From Symsagittifera roscoffensis (taxonomy: Eukaryota; Xenacoelomorpha; Acoela; Convolutidae), in NCBI RefSeq assembly GCF_963678635.1, contig NC_087065.1:21145480-21209479 (forward strand): 64,000 nt of DNA. Direction: 5' to 3'. A model generated the notes under the pieces. It saw only the letters and a program-made list of their open reading frames with translations, ran no database searches and had not been told where the DNA came from. A program made the position numbers and the translations under genes. Below, in pieces: positions 1-10,900 of the stretch; the stretch's first letter is position 1; every line of letters starts with the position of its first letter.

Positions 1-2612
1 TCTACGGTTTCTGCTATAATTAATCTCTTACTCCGAGAACCACCTACTCGATTCGCTGGCAAAAATTGTTCAAACTCTTACAGGCTCTCCGGTAGCCTCC
101 AATTCCTTATCTTTCTCTGCACTTAGTTTTAGTATAGTCACCCCATTCCCTATCAGTCCTGACATCCGCTTAAATCACCCGTCCGCACATGTTTTAAGAC
201 TATATTCCTCCCTCTGCCACGTGCCAAGTTCGATTTATTTTATCACTCAACCTCCAAACCATGCTATGTTTTCTCAGTGACCCTCCCAATGTCTTTATTT
301 TAATTATCCCGTTAACGTTCCGACCTCCCAAGGGTAGGGGAGACCCTTTTCATGGGTAGCTAATTCATTTCGAGCATCTAAAATTTCTATCTGTTCTCTA
401 TTCCAATCCCGACCTTCTAGCTATCAAGGGAACGTAGTTCGTCTATCAGGGGTCAAATCGAACCGAAAAGTCACCTCCGGGAAGCCAAGTAAAGACCCCG
501 TCCGTTCATACTGTTTACGAGACTTAATTATTATGCTGCGGTCCTATTACTATCAATTTCCTCTGGGACTACTTTTCTTTAGTCTAGTTGAATTGCTACT
601 ATTAGATCACTCGCCAAGCTACACTTACCCCCAAAGTTTACCAAGTCCACTTAGAATTAACTCTACTACCTCAAGGTTGCAATATAAAACTATATCTCTA
701 TCAGCTTCTGCTCTTATTCTCAATATAGAAGTTTCCTCTCAACTTTTTTAGCAAGGTGACCCATTCTCATTTCCAGGGGTTACGCAGGGGAATACGCCAC
801 TTTACGGTGTTAATCTCGGGGTTTTCTACGCATTTTTGAGGTCAAATGTCAACTTGAGGTCACCCAGGGATCAACCGGAGTCAAACTTCCATATTTGGGT
901 TCAGAATCTTATGGGGATCCTAAGTAACAAGTTCCATCCATATCCCATTAACACTTCACTCGTCATCCCATTTCTAAGGTCCATTATCACTTTTCCGGAA
1001 AAAGGCTATTACCACCGGAAGGAGTCGCCGGAGGGTTTTCACTCATTAAGGTTTTTTTTTCGAGGTTCGTATCTTATGTCGATTGCTGTAATAAAATCAT
1101 TATGCCACCGTTCCTTATTTTGCGTTAATTTCCTATTTCCGGTCTAAAGGGGTGTTTTCTCAAGTGCTGATAGCTTCCGATCCACCCGTTGGCAAAGGTT
1201 CAAATTAAAACACAAGATGTATCTTGCCATTACCTATCATCCCTCCAAGTTTCAGCTGCCTGTGATCATCGAAGGCCGAGAAACGACTTAAGGAAGTTGA
1301 GGGTGGGTTTGTTTACTTAAGGCATAAAACCGGAAGTGGGGTTCCTAGGGGTCTGGGGTTCCAAAATTAAGCTTCCCTCAACTAGTTCTACAACATACTA
1401 AAATTTGAGTCCAATACCGCCGCTAGTTTCCGAGTTCTGATAGGGCCATTTACACTTCCGGGGACCGTTATCATTTGCCCCCCAAGGGTTTGAGGGGTCC
1501 CGTTTTTCGTATGCCCGCGTCAAATCATCTCTAGTATCGCTCCTCTGAATTTCATAATATTCGCTTTCTTATTTCCGATTTTGTGTGGGGAGGGGGGGGG
1601 GGGGGGTGTTCGCCGGTTTAGTCAAAGTTTCTTTTCTGGCTTATACCACACTTGATCTATTTAAGCGTGACTCATTGTTTACCTATCTACTTATCTTATC
1701 GAATATCCACTTAAACTACACATGCTGACGGGTAAACCCCATAAATCTACACGGCTGCAAGCCAGTTAATCAAGCAGCAACGGGAACAGTCATCTCGTTA
1801 TCAATCTTTTTATTTATCCCCTTTCAATCCCGGGAAATCCCTTCTTAACCGAGGAATTGTTGAAACCGACCCACATGTACTCGCCCAGCTGCTTGGGGTT
1901 ATTTTTACGAATACCGCGCTGAACAAGACCCCCCGCCCCCAGATGGTTATATGTAGCGGGAAATAACCACGGTCGGGACGGGATGGCTCCGAAGCCTTTT
2001 ATTTTTATTATCGTACCCAAACCGAGGGACCTCAGCAGGGTGGAGACCAATCGGCCCTTATCGCAGGAATGAGACCAAGAGCTGCTTAGGTAAGCCTAGA
2101 GTTTCATATTCTACAGCAATTAATTTTTTCTCAATGATTTTTGCCACATCCTACTTGTCTTTCTCGAGGAAGTCTTCGGCGTTGACTGCGACCAGATTGG
2201 TGAAGGGGAAGTCGGGGTAATTGGCTGGCGCCTTGTCCACCGCCAACTGCACCATCTCTCTCCCCTCTCAGATCTCCAAATAAATCACTTCAGTCAGTCG
2301 CTTTCTTTCCTTTTCCTTTTGCCGCCTCTTCTTTTCAGGCCAATATTGGTTTGTTCGATCGCTGGCTGACTTCCAACACACGAGTACGAATGACTTGATG
2401 ATTTGCAACACCGGAAGGATGCTTTAACTTGTCTCGGTTACTGTTGGTCTAGACTTGTCTATGGGTCCACGTCACTGCCACACACGCACACAGGAAGAGC
2501 GTCAGGTTGTTTTTAGTTCAATTCGTCGTGTTTAGTGCAGCATTTTGTCACATTCATTAACTGAAACAGAACAAGACACCGTTTAAAATAGAGTGGATTC
2601 CAAGCTCATCAA
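1..2612. other. Compositionally distinct tract, no recognised gene
   Basis: Unlike the rest of the window, this tract has few long A or T runs, looks richer in G+C by eye and carries a run of 15 G at 1592-1606. Several short open frames occur on both strands; none resembles a known protein. I see none of the repeat families found elsewhere. It may be a different repeat, foreign or junction DNA, or an unrecognised non-coding region. Confidence 0.5.
2151..2255 (-). CDS. Possible short coding exon or ORF (uncertain)
   Basis: From ATG at 2255 to TAG at 2151, a 34-residue frame reads MVQLAVDKAPANYPDFPFTN then LVAVNAEDFLEKDK. Most codons end in G or C, unlike the surrounding DNA, which suggests selection. 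The same frame continues upstream past a single TGA (at about 2268) into a Lys/Arg-rich stretch. On the plus strand the same region shows good 3' splice-like tracts (CCCCTCTCAG near 2270, CTTCTTTTCAG near 2338), so a plus-strand gene is an alternative. I do not recognise the protein. Confidence 0.25.
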   Translation of the reverse strand: MVQLAVDKAPANYPDFPFTNLVAVNAEDFLEKDK

Positions 2613-2683
2613 GCATCGGTGGTTCAGTGGTAGAATTGTCGCCTGCCACGCGATAGACCCGGGTTCGATTCCCGGCCGATGCA
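2613..2683 (+). tRNA. tRNA-Gly (GCC)
   Basis: A full cloverleaf matching animal tRNA-Gly(GCC): acceptor GCATCGG/CCGATGC, D arm GGTTCAGTGG, anticodon loop CTGCCAC (GCC at 2645-2647), T arm CCGGGTTCGATTCCCGG. No intron and no encoded CCA. It sits where the sequence changes from the odd composition of 1-2.6 kb to the A/T-rich remainder. Confidence 0.97.
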
Positions 2684-2793
2684 ATAATATTAATTATTAG
2701 CTTCTTAAACCAATTTTGCCCATTCAAAACTTTTTTTCAGGCGCAATCAGCCTACCTCATATGCGCTAACTATATCAAAATTGGTACAAGTAT

Positions 2794-3019
2794 GGGCTCT
2801 TTTCCAGTTCCCCCCTTGCAAATTCAATTATGAAAAGTCTATTCAACGTTGTCATAATGCAATGAAATTTTGGCGTGGTGAACACAAATCGACAACGGTG
2901 AACTGATTTGTTCTTCATACTTTACAGCGTAACATCACGCATTTAGCCGTAATAACACGTACAACAAACATAAAACTCGGTATTTTGAAAGGGGGGAACT
3001 GGAAAATGGAAAAGAGCCC
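2794..3019. mobile_element. 226-bp MITE, GGGCTCTTTTCC family, copy 1
   Basis: Terminal inverted repeats GGGCTCTTTTCCAGTTCCCC and GGGGAACTGGAAAATGG/AAAAGAGCCC bound an internal segment containing a conserved block around GCGTAACATCACGCATTTAG. AAGTAT flanks both ends as a likely target-site duplication. No coding sequence. Confidence 0.8.
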
Positions 3020-3248
3020 AAGTATGATAGTTGGGTCCCTTAAATTTAGATGGGTACTACTATGTGGTCCCTTGAGAATAAGACACCTAAGAGCTCGCAT
3101 GTTATAATTATGAAAACTAATTTGTGTATAAATTATTCATTTCAAAAATCTTGCAAAATTTGTTCAGCTGTTCACGCTGACACGTTTTAATGCAGTTCAT
3201 AACATTAAAAATTATTTTTAAAAGACTTTCATGTAATGAATTTCAGAA

Positions 3249-3281
3249 AAAATGAAAGGGGGGGAACTGGAAAAGAGCCCT
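3249..3281. mobile_element. MITE end, GGGCTCTTTTCC family (fragment)
   Basis: A lone right terminus, GGGGGGGAACTGGAAAAGAG then CCC, identical in type to the ends of the 2794-3019 element. The matching left end is not seen nearby, so it is probably truncated or solo. Confidence 0.6.
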
Positions 3282-3557
3282 AATTCTGCTTTCCGAACCG
3301 CCAATTACCAATATAAATGGCTGCGATTGTAATATATTCGATAACAGATTTTGCATATTGTGCCGGGCCATCAACATTGTAGTGCTCACTTTAGAACCGC
3401 AAAATGTTCTCCAATGTTTTATGTAACATACATGTTTCGAACATTAACAATAAGTCAACCCATGTTGCTCTTATTCTGTGCTGTGACCGAATATTTATAT
3501 TTATCAAGCAACACTGTATAATTTGATTTAGATAATGCACAGCTCAAACTATCTCAT

Positions 3558-3629
3558 GGTCCTATGGTGTAATGGTTAGCACCTTGGACTCTGAATCCAA
3601 AGATCCGAGTTCAAATCTCGGTAGGACCT
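3558..3629 (+). tRNA. tRNA-Gln (CTG)
   Basis: A full cloverleaf matching animal tRNA-Gln: acceptor GGTCCTA/TAGGACC, D arm with TGGTGTAATGGTTAGCA, anticodon CTG (3591-3593) in the loop ACTCTGAAT, T arm CCGAGTTCAAATCTCGG. No intron and no encoded CCA. MITE copies lie on both sides. Confidence 0.97.
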
Positions 3630-3848
3630 CATTTTTCATTTTCTCTACCTTCGATAAAAGTTAAATTTGAATATCAACAAGACAAGTTTTCTTTTCAACC
3701 TTTTTCTTTCACTCACTCGTAATAACTAAATTTTTCTGTGCTAAAAAGGATGTATCTTGGTGACCAATTTAGAACCAAGGATGTTACCTTGGTTCTAGGT
3801 TGGAATTTGCAATTTCAACTTGGCTCTTTTCCACTTGGAACAAAAATT

Positions 3849-4024
3849 GGCTCTTTTCCAGTTCCCCCGTTTCAAAATACCGAGTTTTATATTTGTCTTA
3901 CATGTTATTACGGCTAAATGCGTGATGTTACGCTGTAAAGTATGAAGAACAAATCTGTTCACTGTTGTCGATTTGTTCACCACGCCAAATTTCATTGCAT
4001 TAAAAGGTGGGACTGGAAAAGAGC
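3849..4024. mobile_element. MITE, GGGCTCTTTTCC family, copy 2 (inverted)
   Basis: The same inverted repeats (GGCTCTTTTCCAGTTCCCCC ... GACTGGAAAAGAGCC) enclose the conserved block in the opposite orientation to copy 1. A further partial terminus (TTGGCTCTTTTCCACTTGG) begins just upstream near 3820. Confidence 0.75.
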
Positions 4025-4176
4025 CGCAAATTTAATTCAAATTAATTGCTGGGTGGAGGATCTTAACTTGGTGAGGAGGATGTTAACGTGATTCGAGTTT
4101 TTTATCTTACCCAATTTTTAGACGATTAAGTTAGGAAATTCCCTCAGTAAATATAATAATCGAATACATCTAGTTG

Positions 4177-4396
4177 GGTTACATGTCAGTATTTAGACAG
4201 CCGCGTATTCATACTGGTCAGTATTTAGACAAATACTGTTTCAACCAATCAGAATCGAGACAAAGAAGAAATTAATAAATAATTATTATTTATTTTGGAT
4301 TATTTATGTTTTTTCTCGATTCTGATTGGTTGAAACAGTATTTGTCTAAATACTGACCAGTATGAATACGCGGCTGTCTAAATACTGGCCGCACTC
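4177..4396. mobile_element. 220-bp palindromic MITE with 10-bp TSD, copy 1
   Basis: CATCTAGTTG directly repeats at 4167-4176 and 4397-4406. The element begins GGTTACATGTCAGTATTTAG and ends TAAATACTGGCCGCACTC. Apart from ~10 unpaired bases at each end, it folds into long inverted arms (CAGTATTTAGACAGCCGCG, AACCAATCAGAATCGAG) around an A/T core. It is the same family and size as 16559-16778, in reverse orientation. It lies ~170 bp downstream of the TPP2 stop. Confidence 0.85.
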
Positions 4397-4568
4397 CATC
4401 TAGTTGTGCGGTCAAAAACGAAATTCCAATTAGAGTTCTGCAACCAAATTTCATTCAATTAAAAACTATTTACAAATCTTGTTAAACAATAAACGGTTAA
4501 AATATTATTGAAAATCGAACATTAACAAATAAAAATGCGTTTGGAATAACTGAAGATCTGCGATCTGA

Positions 4569-4904
4569 CTAGAATGGAGGATAACTTGGCGGGAATCTGA
4601 CCAAAAGGGTTGAATTATCAACCCTGTCCACTACATGAGTCCAGTTGAGCTGTTTGAAAGCTGCTTTCAGATTGTTCAGAGCAGCTTTTGTGTTTGTGTT
4701 TTCGTATTCCTGCATCAGCTTTGAAGCCACCAATCCATATAGCTTCCTGTGCCTGCAGTATTTGAGAGCTAGTTGGGAAGTTTTCGTGTCAGTCATGGGA
4801 TCTGTCAGCTTCTTCAGTGTTTTCCAGCTTTGTTCCACTTTTTCTTCAGGGACAGGGGACATGTCCAACAAGGCGGTACACTTCTTTTGCAGAAGATCAA
4901 TCAT
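4569..4904 (-). CDS. TPP2: TPP2 exon 10 (terminal)
   Basis: Codes residues 1271-1381 and a TAG stop. Acceptor CTTACAG|ATGATT. It contains [20 protein letters not shown] and ends [14 protein letters not shown]...PPSYPPF, matching human LLGWTHCAS...MYPPDYCVF. The 5' 89 nt of the exon, with its acceptor, lie in a tandem duplication and occur again at 7396-7484. Confidence 0.96.
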   Translation of the reverse strand: MIDLLQKKCTALLDMSPVPEEKVEQSWKTLKKLTDPMTDTKTSQLALKYCRHRKLYGLVASKLMQEYENTNTKAALNNLKAAFKQLNWTHVVDRVDNSTLLVRFPPSYPPF

Positions 4905-7900
4905 CTGTAAGACAAAGCAACTAATTTTCAGTGGCAGAAATGCACCTCAACGCCCAGATTAAATATATAACAAATTAAAACATAGCCAACGGCAACAGAC
5001 AGTTGAAATAGCTGGTCTTTCTGTTACGCGGCCCAAAATTATCAAAACTTTGAATGAGAACATATTTGGAATTAAGCTTCAGCTTTCCTTCGCTTTTGTT
5101 AATTTCATCCAATAATGTCATCCAATCTTTTGTTAATTTTACCCTTTTCAACACAAAGACGAAGTTGCGCTTCGCAAACACAAGCGAGGAAAACGCAAAA
5201 AAGAGCTCAAAACAAGTTAAAATAAGGAAAAAATTAAAAATTCACCTCGAAAAAAAAGTTCGTTAAGATTGAGAAAATCATGTTCTCACAACTGCTCTAC
5301 TACCGCTTGTAATTTTACTAACACTAGGTAGCAATAAAGCAGCTAGAAGTTCTATCAAACTGCCAATGTTAAGCAGCAAAAATTCGATCAAAAAACTATT
5401 TAAATAATCCGGATTTGAATAACCGAACTGTTGATTAGGAGTCTTATGTCCTCGCATCTGCACCATTGTAGCTTGAAAGTAAACTAGTAGCCCACTTAAT
5501 GCTGGATCTACATGTTCGTTCTGACACGGAAATGTGTAATTTTTTCAATGTTAATTTAAAAAAATGGGTTTTACGCTAAAGCCTTGTGTTTCTCTGCCGA
5601 AGAAGGGGATTAACAGCTTATATAAAGGCAACGACTACTACTGTCTCTTTCAATTGGAGTCTTCACCTCAGATTTGGCTGGGTAGTTTAAAAAAAACAAG
5701 ATCAAAAAAATCTATCAAAATTCAAATGTTTGACTTTTCCTAAATCCACTTTTTCTCTACTAAAACATGAGAATAGCCTCAGCTGTCCACACCCTAATTT
5801 TTAGATAGAAGATTTCCGCATCCATGTTTTAGGATTGAACCCTTAAATTCAGATTCAGCTAGTAATTTTTGGTAATGGTGACGAAATTTCTATAAAAAAG
5901 GTAAAAACTTGAAAGGAAACTTCAGAAGACCATATCAGCTTTTCTAACAAAAACAGGGTAAAAAAATTACGCAGGGAAAATCTAAGCACCATGTCAGTTT
6001 TAATGAACACCCAATCTCAAAATTAGCATGATAGTTTTTTTTTAAAAAAGAATAACTTTTCAAAAAATGGTTAAATTTCAAAACAGGGCACAGTCACTTG
6101 CACAGGTAAGAATTGCATAACTTATTTTTTTCTTTCGGTTGAACTTTTGATCTCCGACTTGGCCAGGTAGTTTTTAAAAAAAAGGTTTTAAAAACTAGCC
6201 AAAATGCCAAAAAATTGTCTTAATTGAGGCTATAACTTTTTTCTACCAAATTTAGAGAACAGCCGCTTGAGAGGAAGAGATGCCCATAATTTGTCATTTT
6301 GATTGAAACCTTCATCTCACAGATTTGTGCATTTAATAATTGAAAAAAGAAAACAAATATCAAAATAAAATCGCCGAAATGTTCGAAAGCCGTAGAACGT
6401 AAGGTAAAGAAAAAAGACTTGCAAAATATGCAAGCAGAGGAGAGCAGCAGGTTTTTTCATACGTATTACTTTTTTGAAAATCGGCAGTAGTTCAAGAGAA
6501 AAACTGAAATTTTTGCGAAAAAAGCAAAATATTTTCTAAGTGTCGCAAAAAAAAAACAACGAATCCAATACATTTTCATGATAGATGTTAATTTCAGATA
6601 GAAGCTTTCACTAGCCAAAAAAGCAGCAATATATGCCATTAAATTGTTTATAATTAAATTAGCTAAAGTATGATTAAATTGAAACATACCAAAAGGGCAC
6701 CAAATGAGCACTTTTATTTGCGACTTAGGTTAGAAAAAAAAACTTCTTTGTAATAATACACTACACTTGGCCTGTGTAAAAACCTAAAGATGAATTTTGG
6801 GTCCGTATATCAGAAAAGACCCGAAATAGCGCGAATAAACAAGAAAGATCAGTGGTGATAAATTCAAAACATGGCATTGGTAAATAGCCTTCCCTCGCTC
6901 GGTTTAAATTATTTGACATTTATTTCCCTGCAAGTTGTCGCGTGTTACAAAAAAAATCAATTCATAAATAATTTTTTCTATTTCTGATGAAAAATTTCTA
7001 ATATAAAATACATCAGCGTACTTTCGATAATAACTTCAAAATGTGGCACTGGGAAGAAGCTATCCCTCGCTCCGTTTAAATTATTCGAGTTGTATTTCGT
7101 TGCGAGTTGCCGCGTATTACGGAAAGATCAATTTATAAATAATTTTTTCTATTTCTCATAAAACTTTCAAGAATAAAATATTTCAGCGTACTTTCAATAA
7201 TTACTTCAAAAAGTGGCACTGGCAAATAGCTATGCATCGCTCCGTTTAAATTATTCGAATTGTATTACGTTGCGAGTTGTCGCGTACTACGAAAAGATCA
7301 ATTCATAAATCATTTTTTCTATTTCAAATCAAATACATCAACGTACAGCTATCTCATTTTCGTCATAAAAAATTGGGAAAAACTGTTAATTCTTAAGTGT
7401 TTTCCAGCTTTGTTCCACTTTTTCTTCAGGGACAGGGGACATGTCCAACGAGGCGGTACACTTCTTTTGCAGAAGATCAATCATCTGTAAGACAAAGCAA
7501 CTAATTTTCAGTGGCAGAAATGCACCTCAACGCCCAGATTACATATATTACAAATTAAAACATAGCCAACGGCAACAGACAGTTGAAATAGCTGGTCTTT
7601 TCTGTTACGCGGCCCAAACTTATCAAAACTTTGAATGAGAACATATTTGGAATTAAACTTCAGCTTTCCTTCGCTTTTGTTAATTTCATCCAATAATGTC
7701 ATCCAATCTTTTGTTAATTTTACCCTTTTCAACACAAAGACGAAGTTGCGCTTCGCAAACACAAGCGAGGAAAACGCAAAAAAGAGCTCAAAACAAGTTA
7801 AAATAAGGAAAAAATTAAAAATTCACCTCGAAAAAAAAGTTCGTTAAGATTGAGAAAATCATGTTCTCACAACTGCTCTACTACCGCTTGTAATTTTACT

Positions 7901-10900
7901 AACACTAGGTAGCAATAAAGCAGCTAGAAGTTCTATCAAACTGCCAATGTTAAGCAGCAAAAATTCGATCAAAAAACTATTTAAATAATCCGGATTGGAA
8001 TAACCGAACTGTTGATTAGGAGTCTTATGTCCTCGCATCTGCGCCACTGTAGCTTGAAAGTAAACTAGTAGCCCACTTAATGCTGGATCTACATGTTCGT
8101 TCTGACACGGAAATGTGTAATTTTTTCAATGTTAATTTAAAAAAAATGGGTTTTACGCTAAAGCCTTGTGTTTCTCTGCCAAAGAAGGGGATTAACCGCT
8201 TATATAAAGGCACCGACTATTACTTTCTTTTTCAATTGGAGTCTTCACCTCAGATTTGGCTGGGTAGTTTTCAAAAAAAAACAAGATCACAAAAATCTAT
8301 CAAAATTCAAATGTTTGACTTTTCCTAAATCCACTTTTTCTCTACTAAAACATTAGAATAGCCTCAGCTGTCCACACCCTAATTTTTAGATAGAAGATTT
8401 CCGCATCCATGTTTTAGGATTGAACCCTTAAATTCAGATTCAGCTAGTAATTTTTGGTAATGGTGACGAAATTTCTATAAAAAAGGTAAAAACTTGAAAG
8501 GAAATTTCAGAAGTCCAAATCTGCTTTTCTAACAAAAACAGGGTAAAAAAATTACTCAGGGAAAATCTAAGCACCATGTCAGTTTTAATGAACACCCAAT
8601 CTCAAAATTAGCATGATAGTTTTTTTTTTAAAAGAATAACTTTTCAAAAAATGGTTAAATTTCAAAACAGGGCAAAGTCACTTGCACAGGTAAGAATTGC
8701 ATAACTTATTTTTTTTTCAGTTGAACTTTTGATCTCCGAGTTGGCCAGGTAGTTTTTGGAAAAAAGGTTTTAAAAACTAGCCAAAACGCCAAAAAATTGT
8801 CTTAATTGAGGCTATAACTTTTTTTCTACCAAACTTAGAGAACAGCCGCTTGAGAGCAAGAGATGCCCATAATTTGTCATTTTAATTGAAACCTTCATCT
8901 CACAGATTTGTGCATTTAATATTTGAAAAAAGAAAACAAATATCAAAATCAAATCGCCAAAATTCCTCTGCCGAAATGTTCGAAAGCCGTAGAACGTAAG
9001 GTAAAGAAAAAAGACTTGCAAAATATGCAAGCAGAGGAGAGCAGCAGGTTTTTTCATAAGTATTACTTTTTTGAAAATCGGCACAGTAGTTCAAGAGAAA
9101 AACTGAAATTTTTGCGAAAAAAGCAAAATATTTTCTAAGTGTCGCAAAAAAAAAACAACGAATCCAATACATTTTCATGATAGATGTTAATTTCAGATAG
9201 AAGCTTTCACTAGCCAAAAAAGCAGCAATATTTGCCATTAAATTGTTTATAATTAAATTAGCTAAAGTATGATTAAATTGAAACATACCAAAAGGGCACC
9301 AAATGAGCACTTTTATTTGCGACTTAGGTTAGAAAAAAAAACTTCTTTGTAATAATACACTACACTTGGCCTGTGTAAAAACCTAAAGATGAATTTTGGG
9401 TCCGTATATCAGAAAAGACCCGAAATAGCGCGAATAAACAAGAAAGATCAGTAGTGATAAATTCAAAACATGGCATTGGTAAATAGCTATCCCTCGCTCC
9501 GTTTAAAATATTTGACATTTATTTCCCTGCAAGTTGTCGCGTGTTACAAAAAAATCAATTCATAAATAATTTTTTCTATTTCTAATAAAAATTTCTAATA
9601 GAAAATACATCAGCGTACTTTCGATAATAACTTCAAAATGTGGCACTGGGAAATAGCTATCCCTCGCTCCGTTTAAATTATTCGAGTTGTATTTCGTTGC
9701 GAGTTGCCGCGTATTACGGAAAGATCAATTTATAAATAATTTTTTCTATTTCTGAGAAAACTTTAAAGAATAAAATATATCAACGTACTTTCAATAATTA
9801 CTTCAAAAAGTGGCACTGGCAAATAGCTATGCATCGCTCCGTTTAAATTATTCGAATTGTATTTCGTTGCGAGTTGTCGCGTACTACGAAAAGATCAATT
9901 CATAAATCATTTTTTCTATTTCAAATCAAATACATCAGCGTACAGCAATCTCATTTTCGTCATAAAAAATGGGAAAAACTGTTAATTAATTTAATCGGGT
10001 GTTTTCTACCACGCGGCCAAAAATACCAAAACGTTGAATGCGCCGCCAGTAGTGCTAATTTGAAATAGCAGGAGGAAACGAATAAAACTAGCTTAGGAAC
10101 GAAAAGGCAAAACTTGCTAAGAATTTCAAAACTAATATGGTGCAAAATTCGGGTTCAAGATTTAATCTAAAAAAAAAACGACCAATTTCAGCTTTTTTGG
10201 TCAATCAAAAATTACGCCAAAACTATTGGTTCAACAGCTGACAAAAATATATCAAAATGAGCCTCTTGTATAGCTCAGCAAAAATCAAGAAGTGTATAAT
10301 CGTCTGTTTTGTAGAATCAAATTTACTTTTGTTTGATGGCCAAAAAATGTCAATTTTATTATAAGAAACCTAATTTAAATCAAAACATATTTTAAATGCC
10401 CCTGTTAATTTCTTTTATTTTATGCCCTTGTTAGGATATTATCTATATCTTTAATTTTTGTTCAGCTAAAGAAGACTTACGTTGATATATTGTTGTTAGC
10501 AATCATTACGAGGCCGAACTGTGCATTTTGTGACTTGTCAATGGATTCCGCAACAGGACGGAAACAGTTTGGTCGCGGATTCCCCGACCTTTCTACTTTT
10601 CTTTGATTCTTATATATTGTTTTGGATACCACGAACAAAAAATTAAAAAACTGTAAAGCTCAAAATCGCTCCAAAAATAGCGGATTATGCGGAATCAGCA
10701 TCTAAATTTGCGGATTTCGGAACAGTTTGTGGAATCCACACACAAAACATCAAATGTGCATTGTTCACTGTCATTATTTCGCAAATGTAAGCGGAATCCG
10801 CAATTGCAAGCGGAATCTGCAGTTTTTGATGGAACCCAATAACAAAGATAGTTATATAACCATTTAAAATTAAATTTGTGGTTTTCTGTTGGTCAATAGC

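Noticed and set aside
836-1147. A 103-codon ORF in the left tract
   Set aside because: No recognisable motif and no splice or promoter context; expected by chance in a less A/T-rich tract.
2151-2412. A selenoprotein with in-frame TGA
   Set aside because: No homology, no SECIS-like structure identified, and the upstream part has no coding signature; the TGA is more simply a stop.
5160-9310. Paired small ORFs in the 2.58-kb duplication ([10 protein letters not shown]..., [10 protein letters not shown]...)
   Set aside because: They appear twice because of the duplication, differ by frameshifts and stops, and have A/T-driven composition.
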